A DNA stretch of 64,000 nt from contig JANCRA010000114.1 of the NCBI GenBank assembly GCA_024362935.1, positions 744,001-808,000 of the forward strand, written 5' to 3'. The DNA is from Setophaga petechia (taxonomy: Eukaryota; Chordata; Aves; Passeriformes; Parulidae). A model generated the notes under the pieces. That model searched no databases, was not told where the DNA came from, and was given only the letters and a program-made list of their open reading frames with translations. The position numbers were made by a program, and so were the translations under genes. Positions 1 to 11,150 of the stretch are shown here, one piece after another (position 1 is the first letter of the stretch; each line of letters starts with the position of its first letter).

Positions 1-125
1 GCTGGGCTGGGATAGAGGCTCTGGGGGGATTGGGGTTCCAGGGCAGGGCAGTGCTGGGTTTCCAGGTCAAGGCATAGTTGAGCATGCCCCTTCATCCTCC
101 ACACAGAAAATGTTTCCAGCCAACA
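1..125 (-). repeat. R6 block, inverted partial copy
   Basis: This stretch is the reverse complement of the start of the R6 block at about 6350-6490 (the CCCTGCCCTGGAACCCC run and the ACATTTCATGTGTGTG end). It is the truncated beginning of a repeat that extends off the left edge. No coding capacity is evident. Confidence 0.8.
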
Positions 126-655
126 ATCTCCTCTTGTCTGTCACAGTAAGGCAATGTTGGAGGTGAAATCTCAATTCTGACCATGGGCACGTGGAGGAGA
201 GGGACAGTTCCTTTCCATAGGAAGGAAAGCACAGAGCCCCACTGCTTGGAAGGCAGGCGAGAGCCTCACTAGTCCAAGACCAGCCAGACTTGTCAGAAAT
301 GGCAGATTTTGTCTGGGAGCAGTCTTTGGAGTAGAGGAATTTCGGAGGTGGAAACCCAGTCTTGGCCATGGGTGCCTGGAGAAGCAGGACAGTTCTTTCC
401 CATGGGAAGGAAAGCACAAAGCCTTCCCTAGGGTTTTGGGGACGGATGGGAAATGACCCTTGTGAAACCACTGCAAGACAGACTTGTCCTGGCAATATTC
501 CTATGGGAAGAACACCTGGATATAAGGAAATCTGGAGGTGAAATCCCAGTTCTGGCCATGGGTACCTGGAGAAGAAGGACAGCTCTTTTCCATAGGAAGG
601 AAAGTGTGGAGCACCGGTGTTTCAGCAACAGATGAGAAGAGACCCTCAACATGCC
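126..655 (+). repeat. R3 tandem repeat array (~187-bp unit)
   Basis: Three successive units are visible. The phrase AGGTGAAATC/AGGTGGAAAC recurs near 161, 347 and 536, giving spacings of about 186 and 189 bp. Each unit has the landmarks TTGGCCATGGGTGCCTGGA, GACAGTTCTTTTCCATAGGA and CCAAGGCCAGCCAGAC. The same unit forms arrays at 3746-4430, 20961-22255 and, inverted, 25945-26395. Short open frames in it are incidental, since they differ in frame between units. A ~60-80-bp tail (637-715, CTCAACATGCCAAG) joins it to the following R1 array, and this junction recurs at 16690, 22255 and inverted at 25930. Confidence 0.85.
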
Positions 656-714
656 AAGATCACCTGGACCAGTCAGGCAGCCCACGGGAGGCCAAACCAG
701 TCAGACCTGGTCTG

Positions 715-1100
715 TGTTCCTTTGGTTCCATGGGGCCCCACAGTGTCACAATGGTGCCTTGGATCTACGAGGCCCCACAGTGCCATAATGGTGACTTGAT
801 TCCATGGGTTCCAGCAGTGTCACAGTGGCCCTTTGATTACAAAAAGACCTGCAGTGTCACAATGGTCTTCATGGTTTGATGGGGTCCCACAGTGTCACAA
901 TGGCCCCTAGGTTTCAGAAGGCCCTGCAGTGTCACAATGGTCCCAATGATGCCATGAGCCCTTGCAGTGTCACAATGGTCTCCATTGTTCCCCAGGCTCC
1001 ACAATGTCATGTGACTCTTCTGTTCCATGAGCCCTGCCATGTCACAATGGACCTTTGGACCAAGGGGGTTTGCGGTGTCACAATGGACCATTGATGATAT
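715..1100 (+). repeat. R1 satellite array (~38-bp unit)
   Basis: Degenerate tandem copies of a ~37-39-bp unit with the consensus pieces CCACAGTGTCACAATGG and TTGGTTCCATGAGGCC. Units are diverged and of variable length. Similar arrays lie at 16790-17725, 22340-23520 and 40681-41515 (same strand) and at 25050-25870 and 30640-31260 (inverted). Confidence 0.9.
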
Positions 1101-2100
1101 GAGGTCCCATGCTCAACCCTTCTCCCACTGGGGAGATGCCAAAGGATCCACAGGGAGCATTTCCTGCCCTCAGGGGAATTTCTCACAGCTGCCTTGCACT
1201 GACTCTTGGCGTCTGTGTGCACACAGGAGTGCCTGTGCTGGGGAAATGTGGCAGAAATGCTGCTCTCTGAGGGGTTTGAGTGCCTTGGATAGCTGAGTCA
1301 ATCAGATATCCAAATATCAGTAAGTAAGGTTAAATCACGATGTCTAAGCTAAGCTAGATGTTGCTAAGTGTTGTTCTTTTGTTAAATTGTTATGTTTAAT
1401 ATAAGTTATAGCTAAGTTGAATATTGTTAAGTGCTATTCCTCTGTTAAATTGCAGAGTCATAGGTTTTAGGTTAAATCCTGTTAAGTGCTGTTCTTTTGA
1501 TAAACTGTGAAGTTTAAGGTGTCAGTTAGGGTTAAGGTATATGGTAAGTCCTGTTAAGTTTTACCTCTGTTAAGCTTTTGGGCCACATCCTTTTATCCTT
1601 GCCCTCACTGTCCTTGTGTCGCACACACTCAAGGACAGTTCTCAGTACATTTCTCATGTGATTGCCTGGATTTTATCTGGTTTTGTTGTTGCTTTGTTTC
1701 CTTGGTGTGCCTGAAGTGTCCAGTCAGGAGCAGAGTGACTCTGGTCAAGGAACTTTGTGCTGCTGTCCCTTCATATTCAATCTGGTTTTTGCTGACCCCT
1801 TGCTGGGGATTTTTTCAGCGCTCTCAAGGCCTCGTTGGTAACAGGGTGAAGGAGCCCTGGCCCAGGCTCTGGCCCTGGGGGACACGGGGACGCTGCCGGG
1901 GGGTCCCTGTCCCCCTGTGCCACCCCTAGGGCCCCGTCCCCCCGTCCCCGTGTCAGGCTCTGGGGTCGATCTGGTGGAACATCCTCTGGGGGAGGCTGCG
2001 GGGCCGGGGGCGGGGGGACCCGGGGGGACAGGGGACCCCGCTGTGCACGAGCAGGGTTGGACTGCTCTGGGGGGAGCTGTGAGGGGGGCCGGGGCAGAGT
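1101..2100 (+). repeat. R4 composite block, copy 1
   Basis: About 1 kb that matches 18190-19150 in direct orientation and 5151-6170 in inverted orientation. Parts in order are a GC-moderate segment with GGATCCACAGGGAGCATTTC, an AT-rich stretch (1310-1575) built of short TTAAGT/GTTAAG phrases, and a very GC-rich end (1840-2100) with long G and C runs. This copy lacks the first ~430 bp present at 17726-18170, so it is a 5'-truncated version. No gene is seen; open frames in the GC-rich end occur on both strands and are not conserved between copies. Confidence 0.85.
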
Positions 2101-2880
2101 GACCTCCCCAGTGACCTCACACAGCCCCTGTGATGTCACACAGCCCCTGTGATGTCACACAGCTGATCTGTGATGTCACACAGGCCTCTATGTTGTCACA
2201 TAGCCATTGTCTGTATCCTCACACAGCTCCTGTGATGTCACACAGCATCCTCTACGATGAAACAGAGCTATTTTTCGATGTCACACAGCCATCTGTGATG
2301 TCACAGTCCACTTATGGATGTCACACAGCACCCTTGTGATGTCACAGAGCCAACTCTGGGATGTCATCCTGGAATGTCATGCAGCAGCACTGTGATGTCA
2401 CAGAAGACTCTGTGATGTCAAAAAGTCACCATGTGATGTCACTGTCCAGTGATGTCACAGTCTGTTCTGTGATGTCACAGCCACCCATTTATGTCACAAC
2501 CCACTCTGATGACACAGAGCCACCCTCTATGATGGCAGGATTTGCTCTCTGGTCTCACACCCTACTCTGTGAGGTCACAGACAGATCTGTGATGTCAGAA
2601 CACACTCTCTGATGTCACAAAACCCTCTCTGTGATGTCATACTGCCACTCTGTAATCTCACAGCACACACTTTGACCTCAAAGCCCACTCTATGACGTCA
2701 CACAGTCATGCCATGATGTCACAGCCTGCTCTGTGATGTCACAGAATCCCCTCTGTGATGTTGTAGCTGCTCAGTGACCTCACACAACAAACTCTGTGAT
2801 GTCACAGCCCAACCTGTGACCTCACACAGCCCACTCTGTGCTGTCACACAGCCCCTTGCTGACATCACAGCTGCTCGGGG
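2101..2880 (+). repeat. R2 satellite array (~20-bp unit)
   Basis: Tandem copies of a 19-24-bp unit with the consensus CTGTGATGTCACACAGCCC. The octamer TGATGTCA or close variants occur in most units, and one perfect CRE palindrome TGACGTCA is at 2693-2700. The array follows directly from R4 and runs into R5, an order repeated at 19151-19840. Confidence 0.9.
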
Positions 2881-3745
2881 CCTCTATGACACAGAGGTGC
2901 TGCTGTGACACAGCCCCCTCTGGGACATGCCACAGCCCCTGCCAGTGCTGAGCCCCTGTGAGCTCAGGCTGTGCCCTGCTGGTGTCCCTGAGGGGCCCTG
3001 GCAGTGGCCCAGCCCTACTGGGCTGTGCACAGGAGCTGCTCCTGGCCAGAGCTGTCTCTCTGCAGCGCTGCCCTTGCCAGGAGCTGCCTCTGGGCCAGGA
3101 GCCCGGCCCAGCTCAGCAGCACAGACACAGCACAAGGACTGTAATGACCCTCTGGGGCTTTGGTGCTCTTTGCATCAGACTCAGTCCCTTAGAGAGAGCT
3201 CAAAGAACTTCTCAAGAACTCAAAAAGAGAGTGAAACACTGAAGTTTCTCATACTTTAAATAGATCCTTCAGACGGACAGGACTGACAAAGTGCCCCCAG
3301 GTTCCAGGTAGAGTAGAACATTGGTGGCAGTGATGGCAGGTGGGGACAAGCAAGGCAAAGGTGTCTCTGATGCTGAGCAAACCAGCGTCTCTGTCCCTGC
3401 AGGCTGTCGGCATCCCCCGGCTGTCCCACCTGGCTGGGCCCTTCCTTTGCTGACAGCTCTGCCTCCTGCCTGCCTCTGCCTGCCCACACAGAGCCTTGGG
3501 CTGCTCCAGGCTCCTGCTGGGGGACGTGCTGCACCACAGCCCTGCCCTGGCAGGGAAATTCCATTCTGCTGGTGTCCAGTCTGGGCCTCCCCAGCTGCCC
3601 TTGGCATTAATTCTTTCTCTCTCTGGCTGCTCTATACTATGTCAAAAGGATCTCCAATCTCTGAAACCACCCATCAGTCCCTCCCAGGGCTCTCCTCTGC
3701 TGTCCTCACTCTCCATCCCACTGAGCACAGAGCTCCTCTGTCCCT
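2881..3745 (+). repeat. R5 GC-rich block, copy 1
   Basis: This block matches 19841-20960, 56821-57540 and, inverted, 23816-24410. Landmarks are GCACAGGAGCTGCTCCTGGC, CTCTGGGGCTTTGGTGCTCTT and GACAAGCAAGGCAAAGGTGTC. Compared with the copy at 19841 it lacks the middle ~300 bp. Open frames of 60-140 codons occur on both strands, but they shift between copies, so the block is treated as non-coding repeat. Confidence 0.8.
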
Positions 3746-4430
3746 ATAGAGTGGTCAAGTGCTTGAGGCCGAGAGCAGCTGGACAAGAGGGACAGTTCTT
3801 TTCTATAGGAAGGAAATCACAGAACCCCAGGGTTTGAAGGCAAATGAGAAGCAGCCACCAGAGGCCAAGGCCAGCCAGACCTGTCTGTCCTTGCAGCTTT
3901 TGTCTGAAAGCAATCCTTGGATATATGGGGAGTTTTGGGGGTGGAATTCCATTTCAGCCATGGGTTCCTGGACTGGAATGACAGTTCTCCATAGGAAGGA
4001 AAGGGAAGAGCCCCAGTGTTTCAAAGGCTGATTAGAGGCAGCCCTAAGGAGGCCAAGGCCAGCCAGAGCTGTGGTCAGGGGAGAATCCTTGGAGAGACAG
4101 AATTTGGGAGGCCAAAGCCGGCTTTTGTCTACGGGCATCTGGACAAGAAGGACAGTTCTTTTCCATAGGAATGAAAGTACAGAGCCCCAGTGTTTCAAAG
4201 GCAGATGAGAGCTGGCCCTCAGGAAACCAAGACAACCTGGACAGGCCTGGCAGCTTTTGTCTGGGAGATATCCTTGGATATAAGGAATTTCAGAGGCTGA
4301 TTCTCAATTTTGGCCATGGATGCCTGGACTTGAGAGATGGTTTTTCCATGAGAAGAAAAGCACAGTCCACCTGTGTTTTGAAAGCAGATGAGAGGTGGCC
4401 CCCAAAAGGCCCAGGCCAGCAAAGAGTGGG
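3746..4430 (+). repeat. R3 tandem repeat array
   Basis: Four units of the ~187-bp R3 repeat, with the CCATAGGAAGGAAA landmark near 3805, 3990, 4160 and 4345. The first unit carries the intact site (AACCCCAGGGTTTGAAGG, near 3820-3840) that is interrupted by a solo LTR in the copy at 21130-21513. The array ends abruptly at an inversion junction where R2 resumes in the opposite orientation. Confidence 0.85.
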
Positions 4431-5150
4431 TTGTGTGAGGTCACAGATTGGGCTATGACATCACACAGTTTGTTGTGTGAGGCCGCTGAGCAGCTACAGC
4501 ATCATAGAAGGGATTCTGTGACATCACAAAGCAGACTGTGACATCATGGCATAGCTGGATGACATCATAGAGCAGGTTGTGAGGTCAAAGTGTGTGCTGT
4601 ACCATTAAAGAGTGGCAGTAGGACATGACAGAGGGGGTTTTGTGACATCAGTGAGGGGGTTGTGACATCACACAGCTGTCTGTGACATCATAAAGTAGGG
4701 TGTAAGGCCATGAAACAGATCCTGCCATCATAGAGGGTGGCTCTCTGACATCAGAGAGAGGGTTGTGACATCACTGGGTGGATGTGTAACATCCTAGAGC
4801 AGACTGAGAAATCAAAGGTTGATTTTGTGACATCACACAATCTTCAGTGACATCACAATGCAGTTGTATGACATCACAGGGTGATATCACAACATTGGCT
4901 CTGTGACATCACAAAGGTGCTATGTGACATCCAAGAGAGGGCTGTGACATCCCAGAGTTTGCTGTGTGACATAGCAGGGGCTGTGTGACATCACAAGAGA
5001 CTGTGTGACATCACAGAAGGCGGTGTGACATCACAGAGGCTGTGTGACATCACAGATCAGCTGTGTGACATCACATGGACTGTGTAACATCACAGGGGCA
5101 GTGTGACATCACAGGGGCTGTGTGACATCTCAGGGGCTGTGTGAGGTCAC
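4431..5150 (-). repeat. R2 satellite array, inverted
   Basis: Units read CTGTGTGACATCACAGGGG on the plus strand, which is the reverse complement of the R2 array at 2101-2880. It passes directly into an inverted R4 block. Together with 2101-4430 this makes a large inverted arrangement R2-R5-R3 / R2'-R4'. Confidence 0.9.
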
Positions 5151-6300
5151 TGGGGAGGTCACTCTGCCCCAGCCCCCTCACAGCTCCCCCCAGAGCAGTC
5201 CAACCCTGCTCGTGCACAGCGGGGTCCCCTGTCCCCCCGGGTCCCCCCGCCCCCGGCCCCGCAGCCTCCCCCAGAGGATGTTCCACCAGATCGACCCCAG
5301 AGCCTGACACGGGGACGGGGGGCCGGGGCCCTGGGGGTGGCACAGGGGGACAGGGACCCCCCGGCAGCGTCCCCATGTCCCCCAGGGCCAGAGCCTGGGC
5401 CAGGGCTCCTTCAGCCTGTTACCAACGAGGCCTTGAGAGCGCTGAAAAAATCCCCAGCAAGGGATCAGCAAAAACCAGATTGAATATTAAGGGACAGCAG
5501 CACAAAGTTCCTTGGCAAGAGTCACTCTGCTCCTGATGGGACACTTCAGGTACAGTAAGGAAACAAAGCAACAACAAAACCAAACAAAATCCAGGCAATC
5601 AAAGTGGAAATGAACTGAGAACTGTCCCTGTGTATGTGTGTGTGTGTGTGTGTGTGTGAGACACAAGGACAGTGAGGGTAAGGATAAAATGAATACGGCC
5701 CAAAAGCTTTACAGAGCTCAAACAGAAGAGGACTGCACTTATACCTTAACTTTAACTGATACCTTCAACATGACAATTTAGCAAAAGAACGGAGCGTAAC
5801 AGTATTTAACTTAAGTTATAACATATGACTTTGAAATTTAACAGAGGAATAACACTTTAAAATGTTAAACTTAGCTAATAACTCATATTAAACATAACAA
5901 CTTAGGAAAAGAACAGCTTTAAGCAGCATTTAACTTCACTGAGACATCATGACTTAAACTTATTTACAGGTCTGACTGACTCAGCTATCCAAGGCACTCA
6001 AACCCCTCAGAGAGCAGCATTTCTGCCACATTTCCCCAGCACAGGCACTCCTGTGTGCACACAGACACACAGAGTCAGTGCAAGGCACCTGGGAGAAATT
6101 CCCCTGAGGGCAGGAAATGCTCCCTGTGGATCCTTTGGCATGTCCCCAGCGGGTGAAGGGTTGAGCCTGGAGGAGTGGGGGGATTGGCCCAGGCTCCGTG
6201 GTTGTTGGGGATCCCCGAGTGCAGCAAACGGGAGAGTTCCCGGCTGGGAGAGGCCCCACTCAGAGGGAGTGGCTGGCCCAGGAGAGCTCCAAGTCTTCTA
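5151..6300 (-). repeat. R4 composite block, inverted copy with (TG)n
   Basis: Reverse complement of the R4 copies at 1101-2100 and 17726-19150, including the GC-rich end (5160-5440), the AT-rich AACTTA-type stretch (5690-5960) and the terminal segment to 6300 that copy 1 lacks. A (TG)n microsatellite of about 30 bp lies at 5631-5661. No gene is evident. Confidence 0.85.
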
Positions 6301-7416
6301 GTCCAGGTGCCCATGGCCAGAACTGGGATTTCCACCTCCAACATTCCCTGTTGTGACAGACTGGAGGAGATTGTTGGCTCAAAACATTTCATGTGTGTGG
6401 GAGGAAGGGGCAGGTCCAGCCTTGCCCTGCCCTGGAACCCCAGCCCTGCCCTGCCCTGGAACCCCAATCCCCCCAGAGCCTCTATCCCAGCCCAGCAGTG
6501 GCTGCCAGTCCCTGGCACAGCACAGGCAATGCTCCACAGCCACCTCTGCAGCCCCCAGCCCAGCTCCTGAGGGACCAAATGAGCCCAAGTCCCCAGCTGG
6601 GGGAAGGGCCCAGGAAGACCAAGGCGTCTTGAAGGCTGACCACAAGGCAAGCACACATCTTGACCCTACCTCCTCTTGCAATTTCCATCTGAACACTGCT
6701 GGAATCCTGGAGTTGGAAGCTGTGTGTGTGTGCTTCTCTGTATCTTTTATATTTTTCTCTCTTTCTGTGTCTTCTGTTTCTGTGCTCCTGCAAATTTTGA
6801 TTAACATTAAATTGAGCAGGCTTTGAGTTTGTGAAGTTGAATGGGCCAAGTCAATGCTTTGAGAAGTGTTTATTGTTGATTGAATGTCTGTCATAGTTTG
6901 ACATGAGAAGAATTTTTAAAAGTAATAAAAAACTTTTTGTGTAACTGACAATCTGTTAAACCACTAAGATACTGAACATGCCTCTGTGAAACACAAATGT
7001 TAAAGATGAAAAAACCCAGGAACCTCCTTGTTCTTTTCCAGTCAACAAAGAAGCAGCGAGTCCCAGCCCTGGCCCCATCTCAACCAAACCAAACCAAACC
7101 AAACCAAATCAAACCAAACCAAGCAACCCTGCCATGGGTCGAGTCCCTTCCCTCCTCCCTAGGCTGCCCCCTCCCTCCATTGACCCCATTCTGACCAAAC
7201 AAAACCGCAAAAAATGCCAAACAGGAACACAAAGGAGGCTACAAAACCCCAACCAGAGCGAAGCCACCCACAGCTATTAAAATCTTACCATCAAGTCCCC
7301 TCTCCCCAACACAACTCAAACCAAAAACTCCTACAACCTACAACCCATACAAAATAGCCCTACAACAAAAATTAAACACAAAAAACCTCAAAAACCAACC
7401 ATAAAACCAATCCTAA
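6301..7416 (+). repeat. R6 block, copy 1, with (CCAAA)n
   Basis: About 1.1 kb matching 26390-27478 in the same orientation, from CCATGGCCAGAACTG through ACATTAAATTGA and a short (AACCA)n microsatellite (7081-7122) to an A-rich end. It is interrupted at 7416 by the 5' LTR of ERV-A. The uninterrupted equivalent is readable at about 27455-27480 (ATAAAACCAATTTTAACAC). No gene is seen; the 130-190-codon open frames are not kept in the other copy. Confidence 0.8.
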
Positions 7417-7818
7417 TGAGACAGAGTGAAAAATCCCCCAAAGTAGAAATCCCTTTTGAATTAGATTTAAAGTCTAAAAAAGTAAAAAGTCTGTAAGCCA
7501 AAGCTGAAGGGAAAAGCTGCAGGACAGAGATACTGAAGAGATTGATAAAGAAAAACAAAGGCTAAAACAAGGCCAGGGCAACCTGACCTAAGAATTCCTT
7601 TTGATAAAGAAGAACTAGTGGCAAATGTCACGCAAAGTCCATAAAAATGAATATGTATGAGCCTGTGGTGAAACTGTATGCATATGTATTTAGAAGGGAG
7701 ATAAAAGGAGACCTGAAATTCTCAGAGGTACGCATGCATCCAGCCCTGCAATAAACACATACCAGTTCTATACAACTTTGTAAAAGTTGTCTAGTTCTCT
7801 TATTTTCTCCGCAAAACA
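7417..7818 (+). repeat. ERV-A 5' LTR
   Basis: The 402-bp sequence starts TGAGACAGAG and ends CCGCAAAACA, matching 15565-16000. An ATAAAAGG box lies near 7702 and an AATAAA signal near 7750, followed by a T-rich end. It lacks a ~25-bp stretch present in the 3' LTR near 15878-15905. The left boundary falls inside repeat R6. Confidence 0.88.
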
Positions 7819-7821
7819 TTA

Positions 7822-7839
7822 TGGCGAGCCAGCCAGGAG
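7822..7839 (+). other. ERV-A primer binding site, tRNA-Arg(ACG)-like
   Basis: The 18 bases TGGCGAGCCAGCCAGGAG begin three bases after the LTR end and equal the complement of the 3' end (with CCA) of vertebrate tRNA-Arg(ACG), as I know that tRNA. This places the element among Arg-primed class I retroviruses by primer use only. Confidence 0.85.
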
Positions 7840-9918
7840 CTTCTCTGTCCCCGCAGGGGCAGAGGGGATAGACGGACCTCCAAGGCGCGCCCCAGGATTT
7901 TCCTGGTGGAGCTCCGCTCACCTCAGCTTGCCTCCTGCGAGGACAGACAATGACCTGCTGGCCTGCGGAGGAGGATACGGTATGTATTATGTATTGAGGG
8001 GCCCCCGGGGGAGAGAGAGAATTAGGAAGTAAATCACTCAGAGACATCTGGGTGCAGCTGATGGAGCAGCTGATAGAGACGGGGGTTCACTGTTCTGATA
8101 GAGCAGAACGCTAGCAACTCTTGGGGTGGGTTGAGTGAACCCATGTGTGTTCGTGTGTGTGTGTGGTGTCCAGACACTGTATCATTGTATGGTTAATGCA
8201 CTGTGAGGTTAATGTCAATGTGTCTGTAATTGTGCGAGTGTGTAGTGTGTGAAAGAGAGAGCAGACAAGTGAGTTCACCCATGGCGCGGGGGGTGAGTCC
8301 TACCCGTGTCCGAAGCAGCCGAGGGAGGCCTGAGGCGCTGGCTGCAGCAAGCTGTGGGGGCAGGGAGAGGAGTGCCCCGCGGAGAAGTGGAACAAGTGGA
8401 GAAACGTCAGTGACGGTATTTATTGTGTTTAAATGTAGTGATTTGTCTGTGAATACGAACTCAGAGAGTTTCTTTGACCTGGATGTTTGAACTTGATCTC
8501 TGAAATTTTACTGCGTGCTGTTATTTTGGTTGTGTCTAAGGAAAGCTGATGTGAGTAAATGCTGAATTATGGTATGCTGTGTTGTGTTGAAAAAGTGGGC
8601 ACTTTGAGAGATATGCCCTTTCCCAGTGATTTTGTGTGGTGATTCTCTTCCACTGCATTGTGGTAATTGATTCTCGAATTGTATTGTGGTGTTTCTAGAG
8701 ATTTTAGGACTTTGTTTGCAACAAGAGTAGCATTTAACACAAAAAACTATGGTATGGTGATTTATGTTTAACTATGGTAAAGCAAATTAAAGGAATTCGA
8801 AGAATTCCCCCCCCCCCCAGTGATTCAAGCCCGGGCTCTAGTGAATTTGAGATAAGGGGGGGGGTGTGCGTGTGTCTGTGTTTGTGAGCATATCAGAGTT
8901 TCTGCTGTAACAAGCCTTTTGCAAGGCAGTAAAGTGAGTGTCAGTAGACACAGTGCTTTAATTAGATCGTGGAAGAGGAGACCTTCAGTAAGCTTAGACT
9001 GAAAACAACTTGCCCTAGAAGTTAAGTGATAAATGCCGAAGTGATAAATGAGATAGCTTGCAGACAATTACTGAGAGTTTTTGGTGCATTGAGAGGCTGG
9101 CACCTTATGTGCAATGCAGAGTTTGTGAGAGGTGCTGGTATTGCTGTTCTGTGTCTTAAGTGTAAATTATAAGTTCCTGACCAAGCCAATTCGGAACATG
9201 AGATCTTAAAGCTTATGTGTGGAGAATCATATCTGATACCTGCCACCTGCATGTCTGTGTATGAGGAAAAATGGAGAAAAGACACTGTGAGGCTTGGGGG
9301 TGGAGGGTAACAAGATAGCATAAAGAGAAGGAGATAATGAGAACTAACCAGAGCATAAAGGTTCCTGAACTAACCCCTTTTGAGAGGGGGTCACTGGAAC
9401 AAAGCTGCCAGTAAGGGCAGCTCAGAAAATAAAAGGATTTCTAATACCTCATTGCAGTTAATGCTCTTTTTAAATGGGAAGGTAAATGGGATAAGGTTTT
9501 GTATGCTGATGTGTTTTTGTTTTAAGAAATCACCAAGAATGGCAAAGGGACTGTGGGACCAGACCACTCTCGGACCCACTGGTCTTGGCCCTTGAAAAGG
9601 AAAACAAAGCAAATAGAAGGCAAATCAAACGTGTTGTTCAGCATGCAGCGTAAGATAGCAATGTATGAAGTCAAACAAAGATTATCCTGCTGAAATACAA
9701 AGCGATTACAGTTTGCAAAATGAGTACATATGATTTGTTAAAGGCTCCTCCTAAGGTAAGAGAGGAAAGATAAAGATGACCTCCCCAAAAAGGAAGAAGA
9801 CTTAGGCTCCAAAATATACCCACCCGAACCCAGCCCCCTCCTGGCAGTTCAATTTCATCCAGAGCTAGGAGGTAACAGACCCCTCTGCGAGAAGCAGTGA
9901 GATCAGAAGAAAGAAAAG
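7840..9918 (+). other. ERV-A leader and presumed gag region, no gag recognised
   Basis: About 2.1 kb between primer site and protease. It starts with a GC-richer leader containing TG-rich tracts (8141-8163), then becomes AT-rich with a C10 run (8809-8818). I found no myristoylated Gag start, no capsid major homology region and no zinc knuckle. Open frames are under 100 codons apart from antisense ones. Either gag is lost or it is too decayed to read. An 80-codon minus-strand frame here is not credible as a gene. Confidence 0.6.
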
Positions 9919-10974
9919 GGTGGAATTTTAGTTGATACAGGAGCCATATATTCAGTTTTAAATAAAACTTTAATACCTGTAGAGAATGTTTATGTTGTAA
10001 AGTGGAGAACAACTGGCCAGTCTGAGAAGGCATAGTTTTGCAAACCTTTAAAGTAACATGTGTACTTAGAAGCATTTGTACATGCTCAATTAGCTGAACA
10101 TTCTCAAATGAGAAAGGTTACTCTGGAGGCAAATAGTATAAAGATGTTCGGCTTAACATTAACAGCCATTGAAACTAAGAATGACATTAGTAAAGAGATA
10201 TTAGAATAAGTAAATAAGTTTTTTCGAGGGTATGGGCCTCTGCTGTACTAGGGAAGATGAAAAATGCCCCCCATAGTAACCAAGCTTAAGGAAAGAACAC
10301 AACCAGTGAGAACTGAGTAGTACCCTCTCAAAAGGAAAATAAGGAAAGAACCAGCCCAATAATTGAAAATTTTCTACGGTTAGGGTTCCTGAAAGAGTGC
10401 TAATCTGATTTCAATACTCCCATTTTACCTGTCAGAAATCTGATGGGTCATACTGGATAGTACAGGATTTGGGGGCTGTCAATAAAATAACAGAAGAATT
10501 TATATGCTGTGGTAGCAAATCCATATACTTTACTAACTTGTTTAACACCTGAGCTAACCTGGTTCACTGTTTCAGATCTCAGAGATGCCTTCTTTTGCCT
10601 CCCTATCCATGAAGCCAGCCAGAAAATTTTTTGCATTCAAACACAGCTGACATAGTCCACGTGCCTGAAGGCTTCAAAATTCTCCGCTCCAATTGGAGAA
10701 CAGCTTGCAAAGATCCAGAGTCCTGGGAAGCTCCACAAGAAGAAAGAAAGCTGCTGCAGTGTGCAGATGATCTTCTAGCAGCCACTCGGACGAAGGCAGC
10801 ATGTGTGGCCTAGAGGGTAAGCCTTTCAATTTTCCTAGGACTCCAAGGATACAGAGTATCAAAGAAAAGGGCATAGATAAGGAAACAGAAAGGAAACAGA
10901 AAGTAATCTACCTGGGGTAAGAAGTGAGTGCTGAGCAGCAGACTTTAGGGCAAGGAAGCCATAACCCCAAAACC
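9919..10974 (+). pseudogene. ERV-A protease and reverse transcriptase (broken)
   Basis: Protease is recognised by ILVDTGAIYSVLN (near 9925-9965), which carries the DTG active-site triad of retroviral aspartic proteases. It is cut by a TAG near 10032. Reverse transcriptase follows from about 10235, with SDLRDAFFCLPIHEASQKIF near 10572-10630 and the catalytic box region near 10755-10785. There the expected YVDD reads CADD within QCADDLLAA, so the enzyme would be dead even without the many stops. Motif style is gammaretrovirus-like. The RT frame is interrupted near 10975 by a CR1-like insertion. Confidence 0.82.
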
Positions 10975-11150
10975 CCAAAATCACACAGAATAATGAGGTT
11001 AAAAGAGACCTCTAAGATCATCAAGTCCAACCTATGCCCTAACACCTCAACCAGACCATAGCATCAAGTGCCATGGCCAGTCTTTTTAGACAGATGATGA
11101 TTCTACCACCTCCCTGGGAAGAGCATTCCAGGACAATGAAGAGACTACAA
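10975..11150 (-). mobile_element. CR1-like LINE 3' fragment nested in ERV-A pol
   Basis: The plus strand reads AATCACACAGAATAATGAGG, GATCATCAAGTCCAACCT and CACCTCCCTGGGAAGAGCA. This is the familiar reverse-complement text of avian CR1 3' ends (CAGAAT...GGACCTTTAAGATCATC...). It lies between RT (ending near 10974) and the connection domain (resuming near 11151) with no retroviral similarity inside. It therefore inserted after ERV-A. Target duplications are not clear. Confidence 0.7.

Noticed and set aside
2101..5150. CRISPR-like look of regularly spaced short repeats (R1, R2)
   Set aside because: Units are contiguous degenerate satellites without unique spacers, in vertebrate DNA with LINEs, ERVs and spliced genes.
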